A stretch of DNA of 64,000 bases from Spirosoma taeanense (GCF_013127955.1 NZ_CP053435.1:4402001-4466000); one strand, 5' to 3'. Shown: positions 16,866-26,202, counted from the first letter of the stretch. Notes: generated by a model from the sequence alone, not told the origin. Numbers and translations are program-made.

Positions 16866-19841
16866 ATGAAAGTTTCACCGTCCGAACCCTTCCAGATTGT
16901 CTACTCCTTACTGGAGCACGAATTTTTGGGCTACCTGATCGAGGCCTTCGTGATTCAGCGTAACGGACGCGGTGAATTAACGCTGCTGAACCAGACGCTG
17001 TCGAGCCAGAACGTAGGCGAGTTCGCGCAGGAACTGGACGAACGTGATTTTGAACTGGTCAGGCTCATCGACTGCATTCAGCAGGACGTGATTGTTAAGA
17101 AGTTCAATACACGCAGGCTCCCGGCTGTTGATTTTTTCCTGAAGATTTATGACCCGCAGAAAGGGGATAAACTCGTGCAGGAGGCTATCTGCGGTTACCT
17201 CGAAAACTTGAAGGCGCAGATCATGGCCCTGATGGCCGACAAGCCTTTTTACATCATGGGTAACGACGGCAATCCAGCCTGGGCGCCCATTGTCTGGATG
17301 CCTGAGCCCGCGCGGGTTCATTTTCATTTTGTTCGCAATGCCGATTCAACCCATTACTTTCCCATTATTCGCTACCCGATCGGTCAGAATGGCGAAACGG
17401 AGCGGGTCGAGTTCCAGTTTAAGGACGCACTAATGATCTGCGACGAGCCGGCTTATATGATGGTTGGCAATCGGGTATACCACTTCACGAAGAGTGTGGA
17501 CGGCAAAAAGCTGCGGCCATTCTTCGCCAAGAACCATATTGTTATTCCCAAAAATATCGAGCAGCAGTATTATGAGCGATTTGTATCGCCCCTGATTGCG
17601 TCGTATGACGTATACGCCAAAGGGTTTGAAATTCGGTCGGAAGCCATGGAGCCGCTGCCCATGCTGACGGTCTCCGAGATGGTCGCTTCGAGCCGCACGG
17701 TAACGCCCACGCTGCTGAAAACTGCTGGAAACGCATCGGACGTTGCCGAAACCGACGACGATTCCAGCCAGCGGATTGCCTTCGACTTATCCTTCCGCTA
17801 CGGTGAGTTTGCCTTCCGCTTCGACAGTTTTGGCCCGTCGGCCAATGTCAGTCTGGAGAAAAAAGGTGAAGAGTATATTTTCCATAAAATTCGTCGGGAT
17901 CAGCGCCTGGAGCGGCAAAAGCTGGCATTTCTGCGCGATTCAGGTCTCGACCTGCGCCACGGTCGGCTGGCCATCCCTAAATCGGAAGCGTTCGACTGGC
18001 TGGCCAACAACAGCCTTCGACTGCAGGAAGCCGGGTTCCTGCTCCAGCAGAGCGCGCAGGATGCCAAACGGTATTTCCTGGGCTATTCCAGCATTAACGT
18101 ATCAATCCAGGAAGGTCGCGACTGGTTCGATATTTATGCCAATGTTCGGTTTGGTGAATTCGAGATACCGTTCCTGAAACTGCGGACGCTTATTCTGAAT
18201 AAGAAACACGAGTTTACGCTGCCCAACGGCGAAGTAGCCGTTATTCCCGACGCGTGGTTCACCAAATACTCCGAACTATTTGGATTCATCGAACAACCCG
18301 ACGGTACGGATCAGATGGTGTTGCAGAAACACCACCTCGCGCTGGTGCAGGAACTCGAACGCGACAACCTCGCCACAACCGTCATGAGCCGTAAGCTCGA
18401 ACGGCTGCGCGATTTTGAAGAAATTGAACCCTTTCCGCTCCCCGCCCACTTCAACGGAACGCTGCGCCCCTACCAGAAGGCGGGTTATGACTGGATGAAT
18501 TTTCTGCGGCAGTATCGCTTCGGCGGCTGTCTGGCTGACGACATGGGTCTGGGTAAAACCGTTATGACCCTGGCCATGCTGCAGGGCCAGAAAGAAGCGG
18601 GCGCCATGCACCCGAGTTTGCTAGTCATGCCAACGTCGCTGTTGTATAACTGGGAACTGGAAGCCCGTAAGTTTACCCCCGACCTTCGGCTGATGGTGTA
18701 TACCGGTACGTATCGGGATAAGAATACGGCTCAGTTCGATGACTATGATCTGATCCTGACCTCCTACGGCATCGTTCGGATCGACATTGACCTGCTGAGC
18801 GACTACCGGTTCAATTACGTAATTCTGGATGAATCGCAGGCGATTAAAAACCCGTCGTCGCATATTACGAAGGCCGTCATGCAGCTCAACGCGGCTCACC
18901 GGCTTATCCTGACCGGCACTCCGCTCGAAAACAGCACGATGGACCTCTGGACGCAGATGTCGTTCATCAATCACGGTCTGCTGGGCAGTCAGTCGTTTTT
19001 CCGCAACGAATTTCAGATTCCGATTGAGAAGCGTCATGACGAAGTCAAAACCGGGCGGCTGTATAGCCTCATCAAGCCGTTTATGCTCCGCCGGAACAAG
19101 GCGCAGGTAGCTACCGATCTGCCCGAGAAGGTCGAAAGCGTACTCTACTGCGAAATGACGGCCGATCAGGAGAAACAGTACGAAGAAGCCAAGTCGTATT
19201 ACCGCAATCTGATTCTGGAACGGATTGAGGAAGACGGCATGGCCAAGTCGCAGATGGTGGTCCTGCAGGGCCTGACCAAACTTCGGCAGATTGCCAATCA
19301 CCCGCGTATGGTTGACGAAGGGTACGAAGGCGATTCGGGTAAGCTCGACGATGTTCTGATGCGGCTCGAAAGCGCCATGACCGAGCAGCACAAGGTCCTG
19401 GTGTTCAGCCAGTTTATCAAACACCTGAGCGTTGTCCGGCAGTATCTGAAAGAGAAAGGTATTCAGTATGCGTATCTCGATGGTTCTACGACCGATCGCC
19501 AGAGCCAGGTCGAACTGTTCCAGACCAACGACTCGGTTAAGCTGTTTCTTATCTCGCTCAAGGCCGGTGGACTGGGCCACAACCTGACAGCCGCCGATTA
19601 TGTATTCATTCTCGACCCGTGGTGGAATCCGGCCATCGAGGCTCAGGCCGTAGACCGGGCGCACCGCATCGGACAGCAGAAGACCGTCTTTACATATAAG
19701 TTTATCGCCAAAAACACGGTTGAAGAAAAGATTCTGGCTCTGCAGCGCTCCAAGCAGCAACTGGCCGGCAGCCTCGTCACAACAGAAGAAAACTTCATGA
19801 AGTCGCTGACTAAGGAAGATATTATGGTGCTTCTGGAGTAG
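16866..19841 (+). CDS. SNF2-family DEAD/DEAH-like helicase
   Basis: 991 residues, a bacterial Swi2/Snf2 ATPase. The N-terminal 520 residues are a family-specific region with no motif I can name. The motor follows: motif I in LADDMGLGKTVMTLAML (near 557), motif II DESQ in ILDESQAIKN (near 654), motif III LTGTPLENS, then the second RecA lobe with VLVFSQFIKHL, motif V in LISLKAGGLGHNLT and motif VI in QAVDRAHRIGQ (near 926). Such proteins translocate on double-stranded DNA and remodel protein-DNA complexes, for example RNA polymerase recycling in RapA. No methylase or nuclease gene is adjacent, so a restriction or defence role is not indicated. Monocistronic, with its own promoter and a leader of about 150 nt. 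Confidence 0.93.
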   Translation: MKVSPSEPFQIVYSLLEHEFLGYLIEAFVIQRNGRGELTLLNQTLSSQNVGEFAQELDERDFELVRLIDCIQQDVIVKKFNTRRLPAVDFFLKIYDPQKGDKLVQEAICGYLENLKAQIMALMADKPFYIMGNDGNPAWAPIVWMPEPARVHFHFVRNADSTHYFPIIRYPIGQNGETERVEFQFKDALMICDEPAYMMVGNRVYHFTKSVDGKKLRPFFAKNHIVIPKNIEQQYYERFVSPLIASYDVYAKGFEIRSEAMEPLPMLTVSEMVASSRTVTPTLLKTAGNASDVAETDDDSSQRIAFDLSFRYGEFAFRFDSFGPSANVSLEKKGEEYIFHKIRRDQRLERQKLAFLRDSGLDLRHGRLAIPKSEAFDWLANNSLRLQEAGFLLQQSAQDAKRYFLGYSSINVSIQEGRDWFDIYANVRFGEFEIPFLKLRTLILNKKHEFTLPNGEVAVIPDAWFTKYSELFGFIEQPDGTDQMVLQKHHLALVQELERDNLATTVMSRKLERLRDFEEIEPFPLPAHFNGTLRPYQKAGYDWMNFLRQYRFGGCLADDMGLGKTVMTLAMLQGQKEAGAMHPSLLVMPTSLLYNWELEARKFTPDLRLMVYTGTYRDKNTAQFDDYDLILTSYGIVRIDIDLLSDYRFNYVILDESQAIKNPSSHITKAVMQLNAAHRLILTGTPLENSTMDLWTQMSFINHGLLGSQSFFRNEFQIPIEKRHDEVKTGRLYSLIKPFMLRRNKAQVATDLPEKVESVLYCEMTADQEKQYEEAKSYYRNLILERIEEDGMAKSQMVVLQGLTKLRQIANHPRMVDEGYEGDSGKLDDVLMRLESAMTEQHKVLVFSQFIKHLSVVRQYLKEKGIQYAYLDGSTTDRQSQVELFQTNDSVKLFLISLKAGGLGHNLTAADYVFILDPWWNPAIEAQAVDRAHRIGQQKTVFTYKFIAKNTVEEKILALQRSKQQLAGSLVTTEENFMKSLTKEDIMVLLE

Positions 19842-19933
19842 TCACATGAACCATAGGGTTAATTTTTGGGAAGATGTTGGCCGATCTTAGTTATCAAGCC
19901 GGTAATGCATCATTCACTTATTTCATTCAACGT

Positions 19934-20110
19934 ATGAACACCAAAAGCGTACTTGGCATGATCCTGACTCTGGTCGGACTGGTTGGCCTGATTTATGGCG
20001 GTATTGATTTTACCCAGGGGGGCGTTTCGCAGGCTTCGTTTGTTTACCTGATTCTGGGCGCGGTTTTCTTCTTTGCGGGCGTGGGCCTGATCCGCAGCAC
20101 AAGAACGTAA
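19934..20110 (+). CDS. Small two-TM membrane protein
   Basis: 58 residues from ATG 19934 (MNTKSVLGMILTLVGL...); an in-frame ATG at 19874 would add 20 unremarkable residues. It is almost entirely two TM helices (SVLGMILTLVGLVGLIYGG and FVYLILGAVFFFAGVGLI) separated by a short polar loop (DFTQGGVSQA). Small proteins of this pattern are common next to unrelated genes in Bacteroidota; function unknown. It ends just before a bidirectional terminator. Confidence 0.65.
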   Translation: MNTKSVLGMILTLVGLVGLIYGGIDFTQGGVSQASFVYLILGAVFFFAGVGLIRSTRT

Positions 20111-20115
20111 AGCCC

Positions 20116-20161
20116 GAAAAGCAGCAGGCATAGGAGCTAATCCTTCACCTGCTGCTTTTTC
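20116..20161. terminator. Bidirectional terminator
   Basis: 13-bp stem (GAAAAGCAGCAGG, 20116-20128, with 20148-20161) bearing A-run and T-run flanks on both strands, between two convergent genes. Confidence 0.8.
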
Positions 20162-20162
20162 G

Positions 20163-20675
20163 TTATTGCAGATACACGCCCATGCGTTTGGCGTCGCCAA
20201 GCACGACCTCCACATGTTCGGTCAGGGTCGTACTCAGTTCATACCCTTTATAGTCGGCCGCGACCGGATAGCGCGGGTGGTTACGGTCAATCAGCACTGC
20301 CACCTGAAGTTTACGTACCGGCACACTCAGGAACGGCTGAAGACTGAAGACCAGCGTCCGGCCGGTATACAGCACATCATCAACGACAATGACCACCTGA
20401 TCCGTAAAGTCAACCGCCGGACGGTCGGGCTGAACGGTCGGCTGAACGGCCTGCTTCTTATCCAGCTCCAGCCGGAGCAACTCGACCGTAAAGGGGGCAA
20501 TCGTCTGTAATTCCCGCGTCAGCATCTGGGCCAGCACAAATCCTTCGCCCGAAATGCCCGCCAGCAGCAGAGCGGGTTCCTCAAAGTTGTTTTCGTAGAT
20601 CTGAAAAGCAATTCGTCGGACTTTCTGGCGAATCTGTTCGGCGTTCAGAATAAGCGTCGGCTGGTTGGGTTTCAT
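20163..20675 (-). CDS. PyrR-like phosphoribosyltransferase
   Basis: 170 residues, type I PRTase fold. The PRPP-binding loop is VVIVVDDVLYTGRTL (near 92-106), and the N-terminal part (ILNAEQIRQKVRRIAFQIYE) and the closing LTEHVEVVL resemble PyrR and the PyrR-like uracil PRTase homologues. PyrR in Gram-positive bacteria is an RNA-binding attenuator of pyrimidine genes with weak uracil PRTase activity. Here no pyrimidine gene is adjacent, so a regulatory role is not shown, and a salvage PRTase is equally possible. ATG at 20675. A weak CATCTTTG box lies at 20701-20708 on the minus strand. Confidence 0.82.
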   Translation of the reverse strand: MKPNQPTLILNAEQIRQKVRRIAFQIYENNFEEPALLLAGISGEGFVLAQMLTRELQTIAPFTVELLRLELDKKQAVQPTVQPDRPAVDFTDQVVIVVDDVLYTGRTLVFSLQPFLSVPVRKLQVAVLIDRNHPRYPVAADYKGYELSTTLTEHVEVVLGDAKRMGVYLQ

Positions 20676-20823
20676 GCGGTCGGTAAGACAATTACAGGCG
20701 CAAAGATGGGAAAAGTCGGAACGTCAAGGAAGCCGGTTACTCAGGCGACGGTATTAATCCCGCTAAAAATTGCCTTTGGCATAATTTTCGCACGAATCCG
20801 GTATAATCCTCTGCTGCGCCCTC

Positions 20824-21228
20824 ATGAATTTTCTGGCAATCCTGTTCCTGCTGCCTGGGCTGTGGCTGGCTCCCAAAAAGCCAGTACCTAATTCCAGCAT
20901 TATTGAGGTGGTCAAAACTTCGCTGCGTAATGGTAACGCGGGCCAGTTATCAACGCGTTTTGCCCGGAAGATTGAGCTGATTATTGATGCCCAGCAGGTT
21001 GAATTTCCATCGGTAGAGGCTACGCACGCCGAGTTGATTCTGCGCACGTTCTTTCGAAAATATCCGCCCCACCGTTTTCAGTTCGTGTACATGGGGTCGT
21101 CCGACCGGCTACGGTATAGCACCGGCACCTACCAGACCAACGGCCGCACGTTTGCCGTTTACGTTCTGATGGCCCAGAACGCCCACCATCAGTACGAAAT
21201 CAGTACGCTGCATTTCCGGAATGAATGA
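20824..21228 (+). CDS. DUF4783 family secreted protein
   Basis: 134 residues: a hydrophobic N-terminus that looks like a signal peptide (FLAILFLLPGLWLA) and then a DUF4783-type domain (IIEVVKTSLRNGNAGQLSTRFARKIEL, AELILRTFFRKYPPHRFQFVYMGSS). The family is small, Bacteroidota-restricted and of unknown function, with a cystatin/NTF2-like alpha+beta make-up. ATG 20824. Its stop at 21226-21228 lies 95 bp before the YcxB-like gene, which has its own promoter box. Confidence 0.78.
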   Translation: MNFLAILFLLPGLWLAPKKPVPNSSIIEVVKTSLRNGNAGQLSTRFARKIELIIDAQQVEFPSVEATHAELILRTFFRKYPPHRFQFVYMGSSDRLRYSTGTYQTNGRTFAVYVLMAQNAHHQYEISTLHFRNE

Positions 21229-21295
21229 GCTCAAAAGCGCTTGTTCTTCCCTTGTTTCCTGTCCGTTCTCTTCACCTTTCCTACCAACAATCCTC

Positions 21296-21303
21296 TATCT
21301 TTG
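21296..21303 (+). promoter_or_regulatory. -7 box TATCTTTG for YcxB-like gene
   Basis: Perfect TAnnTTTG 20 bp before ATG 21324. It excludes the upstream in-frame ATG at 21225, which would lie before the transcription start. The -33 element is not convincing. Confidence 0.5.
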
Positions 21304-21323
21304 CACTTTCTTTCGGAAGTGTT

Positions 21324-21908
21324 ATGATTGTTAAAACCAAAAAATACGCGTTAGACCAAAAAACGTATATCAATATCGCCCTCAAGCAGTGGCTGCGCGA
21401 TAACTGGAAGTGGGCCTTTCTACCGCTGGGCCTGATTATTCTGAACATCGTTTTGTATGCCACGGGGACGTTTGATCATTATTGGCCTGCCATCGTTATT
21501 CTGCTGCTGACGATTTTGTATGTTCTGTTCTGGGCGGTGCAGATTACGGGAATTGCGCAGATGGAGCAAAGCAAAGCCCTGTTTCAAAAATACATCTACG
21601 AGATTGACAGCCGCCAGATCTTAATGCGCATCAATCCCAAGGAAGGCGGTCTTCTCAAGTGGGATCAGATCAGCAGCGTCAATAAAGATAAAGAAGCTTA
21701 CATCTTTTATCTGGACAATGCCGAGGCTATGAAGAACGTAAAGGCGAACTGGATTGCTCGCACCGTTTCTAAAGGATTGGCCAAGGCCCAGTTTCTCTAC
21801 CTGCCCTACTCGATCTTTAACAGCGAGCACGATCTGAAGTTTACGGACGCCATTCTTCGGCGTAAAGGTCTGTTGCCGGATACTTCCCCGGCCGAAACGA
21901 CCAAGTAA
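21324..21908 (+). CDS. YcxB-like membrane protein
   Basis: 194 residues from ATG 21324, chosen because a -7 box lies just upstream. Two adjacent TM helices (WAFLPLGLIILNIVLYATG and AIVILLLTILYVLFWAVQI) with a short polar turn are followed by a cytoplasmic domain of about 110 residues with the YcxB-like pattern (LLKWDQISSVNKDKEAYIFYLDNAEA, AQFLYLPYSIFNSEHD). The C-terminal domain resembles a PH-like fold; in characterised relatives no enzymatic role is known. It is followed by a long inverted repeat. Confidence 0.75.
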   Translation: MIVKTKKYALDQKTYINIALKQWLRDNWKWAFLPLGLIILNIVLYATGTFDHYWPAIVILLLTILYVLFWAVQITGIAQMEQSKALFQKYIYEIDSRQILMRINPKEGGLLKWDQISSVNKDKEAYIFYLDNAEAMKNVKANWIARTVSKGLAKAQFLYLPYSIFNSEHDLKFTDAILRRKGLLPDTSPAETTK

Positions 21909-21927
21909 GTCTGATCCACTTTTTAAA

Positions 21928-21983
21928 ACAGAGAGGCACAAAGAACTCACAGACCTGGCTCGGTGTTCTTTGTGCCTCTCTGT
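21928..21983. repeat. Perfect 19-bp inverted repeat with 18-nt loop
   Basis: Arms 21928-21946 and 21965-21983 (GTTCTTTGTGCCTCTCTGT and its complement). It lies between the YcxB-like and S9 peptidase genes and is followed by no T run. TTTGTGCCTCT-type strings are recurrent intergenic repeats in Bacteroidota genomes as far as I recall, so it may be a dispersed repeat as much as a terminator. Confidence 0.6.
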
Positions 21984-22008
21984 CAATACCGTCAAACCTG
22001 AACGATCC

Positions 22009-24204
22009 ATGGCGAAGCGCCAACTCTTCCTTCATCTCCTTCTTCTGCTGTTTATCGGGTCGGCCGCTGCCCAAACCCGGCAGAATATTACGCTCGACGA
22101 TATCTGGGGGCGCAATCAGGGCCTGCTTAATCAGCGTACCGTAGCGGGTGTCAACTGGATGAAAACCGGGGGCTACTACACGACCCTCGACGCCGGACGG
22201 ATCGTTACGTTCAGCATCGTCAGCGGTCAGCCCGTCGAAACGCTGTTCGACCAGCGGCAGGCGACTTCCTTAGGCGCAGCCCGGCCTTTGCAGATTGACG
22301 ACTATCAGCTCTCGGCCGACGAACGTAAGCTGCTCATCACTACCGAAGACGAGCCCATTTACCGCCGGTCGAGCCGGGCTGAGTTTTTTGTCTATGACCT
22401 GACAACCAAACGCCTGACGCCCCTCAGCCGGGGCGGTAAGCAGCAATACGCTCAGTTTTCGCCCGATGGTAAACAGGTTGCTTTTGTACGCGACAATAAT
22501 CTGTTTGTCGTTGAGCTGGCGACGGGTAAAGAAACCCAGCTCACTACCGATGGAAAACGTAACGAAGTCATCAATGGCGGAGCCGACTGGGTATACGAAG
22601 AAGAGTTCAGCATGTCGCGGGCGTTTGAATGGTCGCCGGACAGCCGGCGCGTGGCCTGGATTCGCTTCGATGAAAGCCGAGTTCCCGAATACGACATGCA
22701 GCTCTGGGGCAGTCTGTATCCGGTAGAGTACCGCTTCAAATACCCCAAAGCCGGGGAACCGAACTCGCTCGTAACGGTCTGGGTGGCCGACGTCACGACT
22801 GGCAAAAAGGTCAAGGCGCAAACCGGAACCGAAACGGACATCTACCTCCCCCGGATTCAGTGGACCAAAAACGCCAGTCTGCTATCCATCCGGCGGCTCA
22901 ACCGGCTTCAGAACAAGCTGGATCTGCTGCACGTTAACGCGACGACCGGACAGGCCACAACCGTGCTGACCGAAACCAGCCCGACTTACGTCGATCTGGA
23001 ATTCACCGACGACCTGACGTACCTGCAGGATGGCAAGTCGTTTGTCTGGAGCAGCGAACGCAGCGGCTATAAGCACCTGTACCTCTATGACCTGAGCGGC
23101 AAACTGATCCGGCCGATCACGACCGGTACTTTTGAAGCGTTCAACATTGTCGGTATTGACGAGAAAAACCAGCGCGTTTACTTTCTCTCGACCGAAGTAT
23201 CGTCACTCGAACGCCAGTTGTACCGAATTGGCCTGGATGGGCAGAACAAACAACGACTGACCACGGAGCCCGGTACGTACACAGCTAATTTCAACCCCGA
23301 TCTGACGTATTACCTGCTCTACCATACTTCGGCCAGTTCGCCCGTAACGGTTAGTCTGCGGACTACCCAAACCAACAATGTTGTGCGGGTTCTGGAGTCG
23401 AATGATGCCTTGAAGAACCGCCTGGCCAATTACAACATCGCGTGGAAACAGTTTTTCCAGACCAAAGCCGCCGACGGTACGCTCCTGAACGCCTGGATGA
23501 TCCGCCCCACCAATTTTGACAGCACTCGGAAATACCCAGTGTTGATGTTTGTGTATGGCGGTCCCGGTTCGCAGACGGTCAAAAACGATTGGGATACACG
23601 GGATTTCTTCTGGTGTCAGGTGCTGGCCCAGAAAGGCTATATTGTTGTCTCGGTCGATAACCGGGGAACCGGCGGGCGGGGGGCAGCTTTCCGCACGGCT
23701 ACCTATGCACAACTCGGCAAACTGGAAACCGAAGATCAGCTGGCAGCCGCCCAGCAGCTAAAAACTCTTCCTTACGTTGACCCGGCGCGCGTTGGTATCT
23801 GGGGATGGAGTTTTGGGGGCTACATGACAGCCCTGTGCATGACGCTCGGTGCTGACGTATTCAAGATGGGCATATCGGTCGCGCCCGTAACCAACTGGCG
23901 ATTCTACGATACGGTCTATACCGAGCGATACCTCAAACGCCCGCAGGAAAACCCGTCGGGCTACGACGCCAATTCGCCCGTAACTCACGCATCCAAGCTG
24001 CGCGGTCCTTATCTGCTCATTCACGGCACGGGCGATGACAACGTTCATTTTCAGAACTCCGTTGCATTCGAGAACGCCCTAATTGCCGCCGGGAAGCAGT
24101 TCCAGTCGTTCTACTACCCCAACCGCAACCACGGCATTTACGGCGGCAATACCCGCCTGCATCTGTACACGATGCTGACTAACTTCGTGGAGCAAAACCT
24201 GTAG
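22009..24204 (+). CDS. Dipeptidyl peptidase IV-like S9 peptidase
   Basis: Start chosen at ATG 22009, which opens directly on a signal peptide (MAKRQLFLHLLLLLFIGSAAA); an in-frame ATG upstream at 21970 lies inside the inverted repeat. 731 residues. An N-terminal beta-propeller holds the paired Glu of DPP4-type exopeptidases (VYEEEFSMSRAFEWSPDS). The alpha/beta-hydrolase domain carries the nucleophile in WGWSFGGYMTAL (near 602), the Asp in IHGTGDDNVHFQNS (near 675) and the His in PNRNHGIYGGN (near 707). Enzymes of this type remove N-terminal dipeptides with Pro or Ala in position 2, in the periplasm. It stands alone and is closed by a long palindrome. Confidence 0.93.
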   Translation: MAKRQLFLHLLLLLFIGSAAAQTRQNITLDDIWGRNQGLLNQRTVAGVNWMKTGGYYTTLDAGRIVTFSIVSGQPVETLFDQRQATSLGAARPLQIDDYQLSADERKLLITTEDEPIYRRSSRAEFFVYDLTTKRLTPLSRGGKQQYAQFSPDGKQVAFVRDNNLFVVELATGKETQLTTDGKRNEVINGGADWVYEEEFSMSRAFEWSPDSRRVAWIRFDESRVPEYDMQLWGSLYPVEYRFKYPKAGEPNSLVTVWVADVTTGKKVKAQTGTETDIYLPRIQWTKNASLLSIRRLNRLQNKLDLLHVNATTGQATTVLTETSPTYVDLEFTDDLTYLQDGKSFVWSSERSGYKHLYLYDLSGKLIRPITTGTFEAFNIVGIDEKNQRVYFLSTEVSSLERQLYRIGLDGQNKQRLTTEPGTYTANFNPDLTYYLLYHTSASSPVTVSLRTTQTNNVVRVLESNDALKNRLANYNIAWKQFFQTKAADGTLLNAWMIRPTNFDSTRKYPVLMFVYGGPGSQTVKNDWDTRDFFWCQVLAQKGYIVVSVDNRGTGGRGAAFRTATYAQLGKLETEDQLAAAQQLKTLPYVDPARVGIWGWSFGGYMTALCMTLGADVFKMGISVAPVTNWRFYDTVYTERYLKRPQENPSGYDANSPVTHASKLRGPYLLIHGTGDDNVHFQNSVAFENALIAAGKQFQSFYYPNRNHGIYGGNTRLHLYTMLTNFVEQNL

Positions 24205-24218
24205 ACAACGCAGCAAAC

Positions 24219-24256
24219 ACGCAGCCGGGCAGACCACGTGGTCTGCCCGGCTGCGT
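24219..24256. terminator. 38-bp perfect palindrome, terminator-like
   Basis: A 38-bp perfect palindrome centred at 24237/24238 (core CACGTG), 15 bp after the S9 peptidase stop and 20 bp from that of the convergent Dabb gene. Only TTT follows on plus. Confidence 0.7.
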
Positions 24257-24275
24257 TTACGGCAATACGGACGCT

Positions 24276-24671
24276 TTATTTTGCCTGATTGGTAAAGTCG
24301 ACAACGGTGACCTCAGCCAGCCAGGGACCTACTACTTTCCCAAATTCTTTGTGGGCCGGATGCGGCAGATACGCATCCCGGTCTTTTTCGTTGTCAAACG
24401 TCAGGATAAACGCGTGCGTCAGCCCCTTGTTCAGGTTTTCGGGACTATGGTTGGTTCCCCACTGAAAGCCTTTGATTTCTTTGATTTTTGACGGCAGCGC
24501 TTCAAAAGCGGCTACGATCTCTTTTACCTTTTCCGGGGTTGTTTCGGGTTTGAACTTAAACAGAACAATGTGTTGCACCACGGCAGTCTTCATAGGTTTA
24601 CGGGGCGGTTTGGCAAATGTGCTAACTGACAGCAGAAAAGCAACGGCCAGCAGTGGAAGGATTTGTTTCAT
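24276..24671 (-). CDS. Secreted Dabb-family (stress-responsive A/B barrel) protein
   Basis: 131 residues: a signal peptide (KQILPLLAVAFLLSVSTFA) and a basic linker (KPPRKPMKT), then a single Dabb domain. VVQHIVLFKFKPETTPEKV is the family opening, GFQWGTNHSPENLNKGLTHA the conserved middle and YLPHPAHKEFGKVV the His-containing loop. Dabb domains are dimeric ferredoxin-like barrels; some are monooxygenases or aldol-cyclising enzymes but most are uncharacterised. The export signal is a Bacteroidota feature. It lies downstream of the isocitrate dehydrogenase gene on the same strand, beyond a terminator. Confidence 0.88.
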   Translation of the reverse strand: MKQILPLLAVAFLLSVSTFAKPPRKPMKTAVVQHIVLFKFKPETTPEKVKEIVAAFEALPSKIKEIKGFQWGTNHSPENLNKGLTHAFILTFDNEKDRDAYLPHPAHKEFGKVVGPWLAEVTVVDFTNQAK

Positions 24672-24703
24672 GATTGCGCGTTTTCCATAGTAAAGAAAAG
24701 AAA

Positions 24704-24729
24704 GGTGCCACCCTAATCAGAGTGGCACC
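24704..24729 (-). terminator. Terminator of isocitrate dehydrogenase gene
   Basis: 8-bp stem (GGTGCCAC / GTGGCACC) with a 10-nt loop, followed on the minus strand by a T-rich tail. Confidence 0.7.
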
Positions 24730-24772
24730 AAAACATTTTAGCATGCAGCGTTCGACAGCACACTAAATTAAC

Positions 24773-25996
24773 TTACGCCTGAAGTTTAGCTTTCAGGTTC
24801 GTGTCCAGGGCTTCGAGGAAGTCCTCCGTATTCAGGTAGTGCTGACCCGCCACAAGGTTCGTGTCGTTGGGGAATACCGAAATCGCCAGATCCTTGGTCA
24901 TCTTGCCGCTTTCGACGGTTTCCACGCAAACCTGCTCCAGCGCATGGCAGAAGTCAATCAGCGGCTGGTTGCCGTCGAGCTGGCCCCGGAACGCCAGACC
25001 ACGCGTCCAGGCGTAGATCGAGGCAATCGGGTTGGTTGAGGTTTTGTTGCCTTTCTGATGCTCGCGGTAGTGGCGCGTTACGGTACCGTGGGCGGCTTCG
25101 GCCTCCATCGTCTTGCCATCCGGCGTAACGAGTACAGAGGTCATCAGACCCAGTGAGCCAAAGCCCTGCGCAACCGTATCCGACTGTACGTCGCCGTCGT
25201 AGTTCTTACACGCCCAGACGAAGTTACCGTTCCACTTTAGCGCCGAGGCCACCATGTCGTCGATCAGGCGGTGTTCGTAGTGAACGCCTTTCGCCTTGAA
25301 CTGACCCTGGTAAATCTCTTCGAAAATATCTTTAAACCGACCGTCGTATTTCTTCAGAATGGTATTTTTGGTCGAGAGGTACAACGGCCAGCCTTTCTGC
25401 AGAGCCATGTTAAAGCAGGCCATGGCAAAGCCACGAATCGACTCCTCAACGTTGTACATACCCATCGCTACGCCCGGTCCTTTGAAGTTGAACACGTCGA
25501 ACTCCTGCACCTGCCCGTCTTCGCCTTCGAACTTCATGGTCAGTTTACCAGCGCCCGGCACAACGAAATCCGTAGCCCGGTACTGATCGCCAAACGCGTG
25601 GCGGCCAACGATGATCGGCGCAGTCCAGTTGGTGACCAGACGTGGTACGTTCTGCATTACGATTGGCTCGCGGAATACTGTTCCATCCAGGATGTTGCGG
25701 ATGGTGCCGTTGGGCGACTTCCACATCTGCTTCAGGTTGAACTCCTTCACGCGGTCTTCATCGGGCGTAATGGTTGCGCATTTGATACCTACACCGTACT
25801 GCTTGATCGCGTTGGCCGCATCAACCGTTACCTGATCGTTGGTTTCGTCGCGGTACTCGATGCCGAGGTCGTAGTATTTAATGTCAACATCAACGTAGGG
25901 CAGAATCAGCTTGTCTTTGATAAACTTCCAGATGATGCGGGTCATTTCGTCGCCATCCAGTTCGACAACCGGATTCGCCACCTTAATTTTTTCCAT
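24773..25996 (-). CDS. icd: NADP-dependent isocitrate dehydrogenase (eukaryote-like type)
   Basis: 407 residues from ATG 25996 ([20 protein letters not shown]). Oxidatively decarboxylates isocitrate to 2-oxoglutarate in the TCA cycle, cytoplasmic, Mg2+/Mn2+-dependent, homodimeric. The family is the eukaryote-like NADP-IDH: isocitrate-binding [20 protein letters not shown], metal-binding Asp in VYEHRL...[10 protein letters not shown] and [17 protein letters not shown], and the NADP loop [17 protein letters not shown]. The frame is open to 26047, but a -7 box at 26045-26052 on this strand places the transcription start below that, so 25996 is preferred. Alone with its own terminator. Confidence 0.96.
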   Translation of the reverse strand: MEKIKVANPVVELDGDEMTRIIWKFIKDKLILPYVDVDIKYYDLGIEYRDETNDQVTVDAANAIKQYGVGIKCATITPDEDRVKEFNLKQMWKSPNGTIRNILDGTVFREPIVMQNVPRLVTNWTAPIIVGRHAFGDQYRATDFVVPGAGKLTMKFEGEDGQVQEFDVFNFKGPGVAMGMYNVEESIRGFAMACFNMALQKGWPLYLSTKNTILKKYDGRFKDIFEEIYQGQFKAKGVHYEHRLIDDMVASALKWNGNFVWACKNYDGDVQSDTVAQGFGSLGLMTSVLVTPDGKTMEAEAAHGTVTRHYREHQKGNKTSTNPIASIYAWTRGLAFRGQLDGNQPLIDFCHALEQVCVETVESGKMTKDLAISVFPNDTNLVAGQHYLNTEDFLEALDTNLKAKLQA

Positions 25997-26044
25997 TGGA
26001 CTTGGGTATAAACGATTGAGAAATACGATACGAAAACCTGGCCG

Positions 26045-26052
26045 CAAAGGTA
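26045..26052 (-). promoter_or_regulatory. -7 box TACCTTTG of icd
   Basis: Reads CAAAGGTA on plus, that is TAnnTTTG on minus. A TTTCC at 26071-26075 (minus) sits about 20 bp upstream as a poor -33 element. The leader would be about 42 nt. Confidence 0.5.
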
Positions 26053-26202
26053 GTGATTCGGCGGGATTCGGGAAATTGTCTCTTGATTATGCGCTGGATA
26101 ACTCTTGTTCCAGCCCTAAATTAATTCTGACTTACACGGACTCTAAGGTCTTACTGGCTGCTCGCTGTTCATTCGGCCGGCTGGTTCTTCACTAACAGAA
26201 AC

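Noticed and set aside
18621..19760. 379-codon minus-strand open frame opposite the SNF2 gene
   Set aside because: Codon-position shadow of the helicase; no domain, and the plus-strand protein has all SNF2 motifs.
16866..19841. SNF2 helicase as part of a phage-defence island
   Set aside because: Neighbours are a small membrane protein and PyrR-like enzyme; no nuclease, methylase or other defence gene nearby.
25271..26011. 246-codon plus-strand open frame opposite icd
   Set aside because: Shadow of a certain housekeeping gene.
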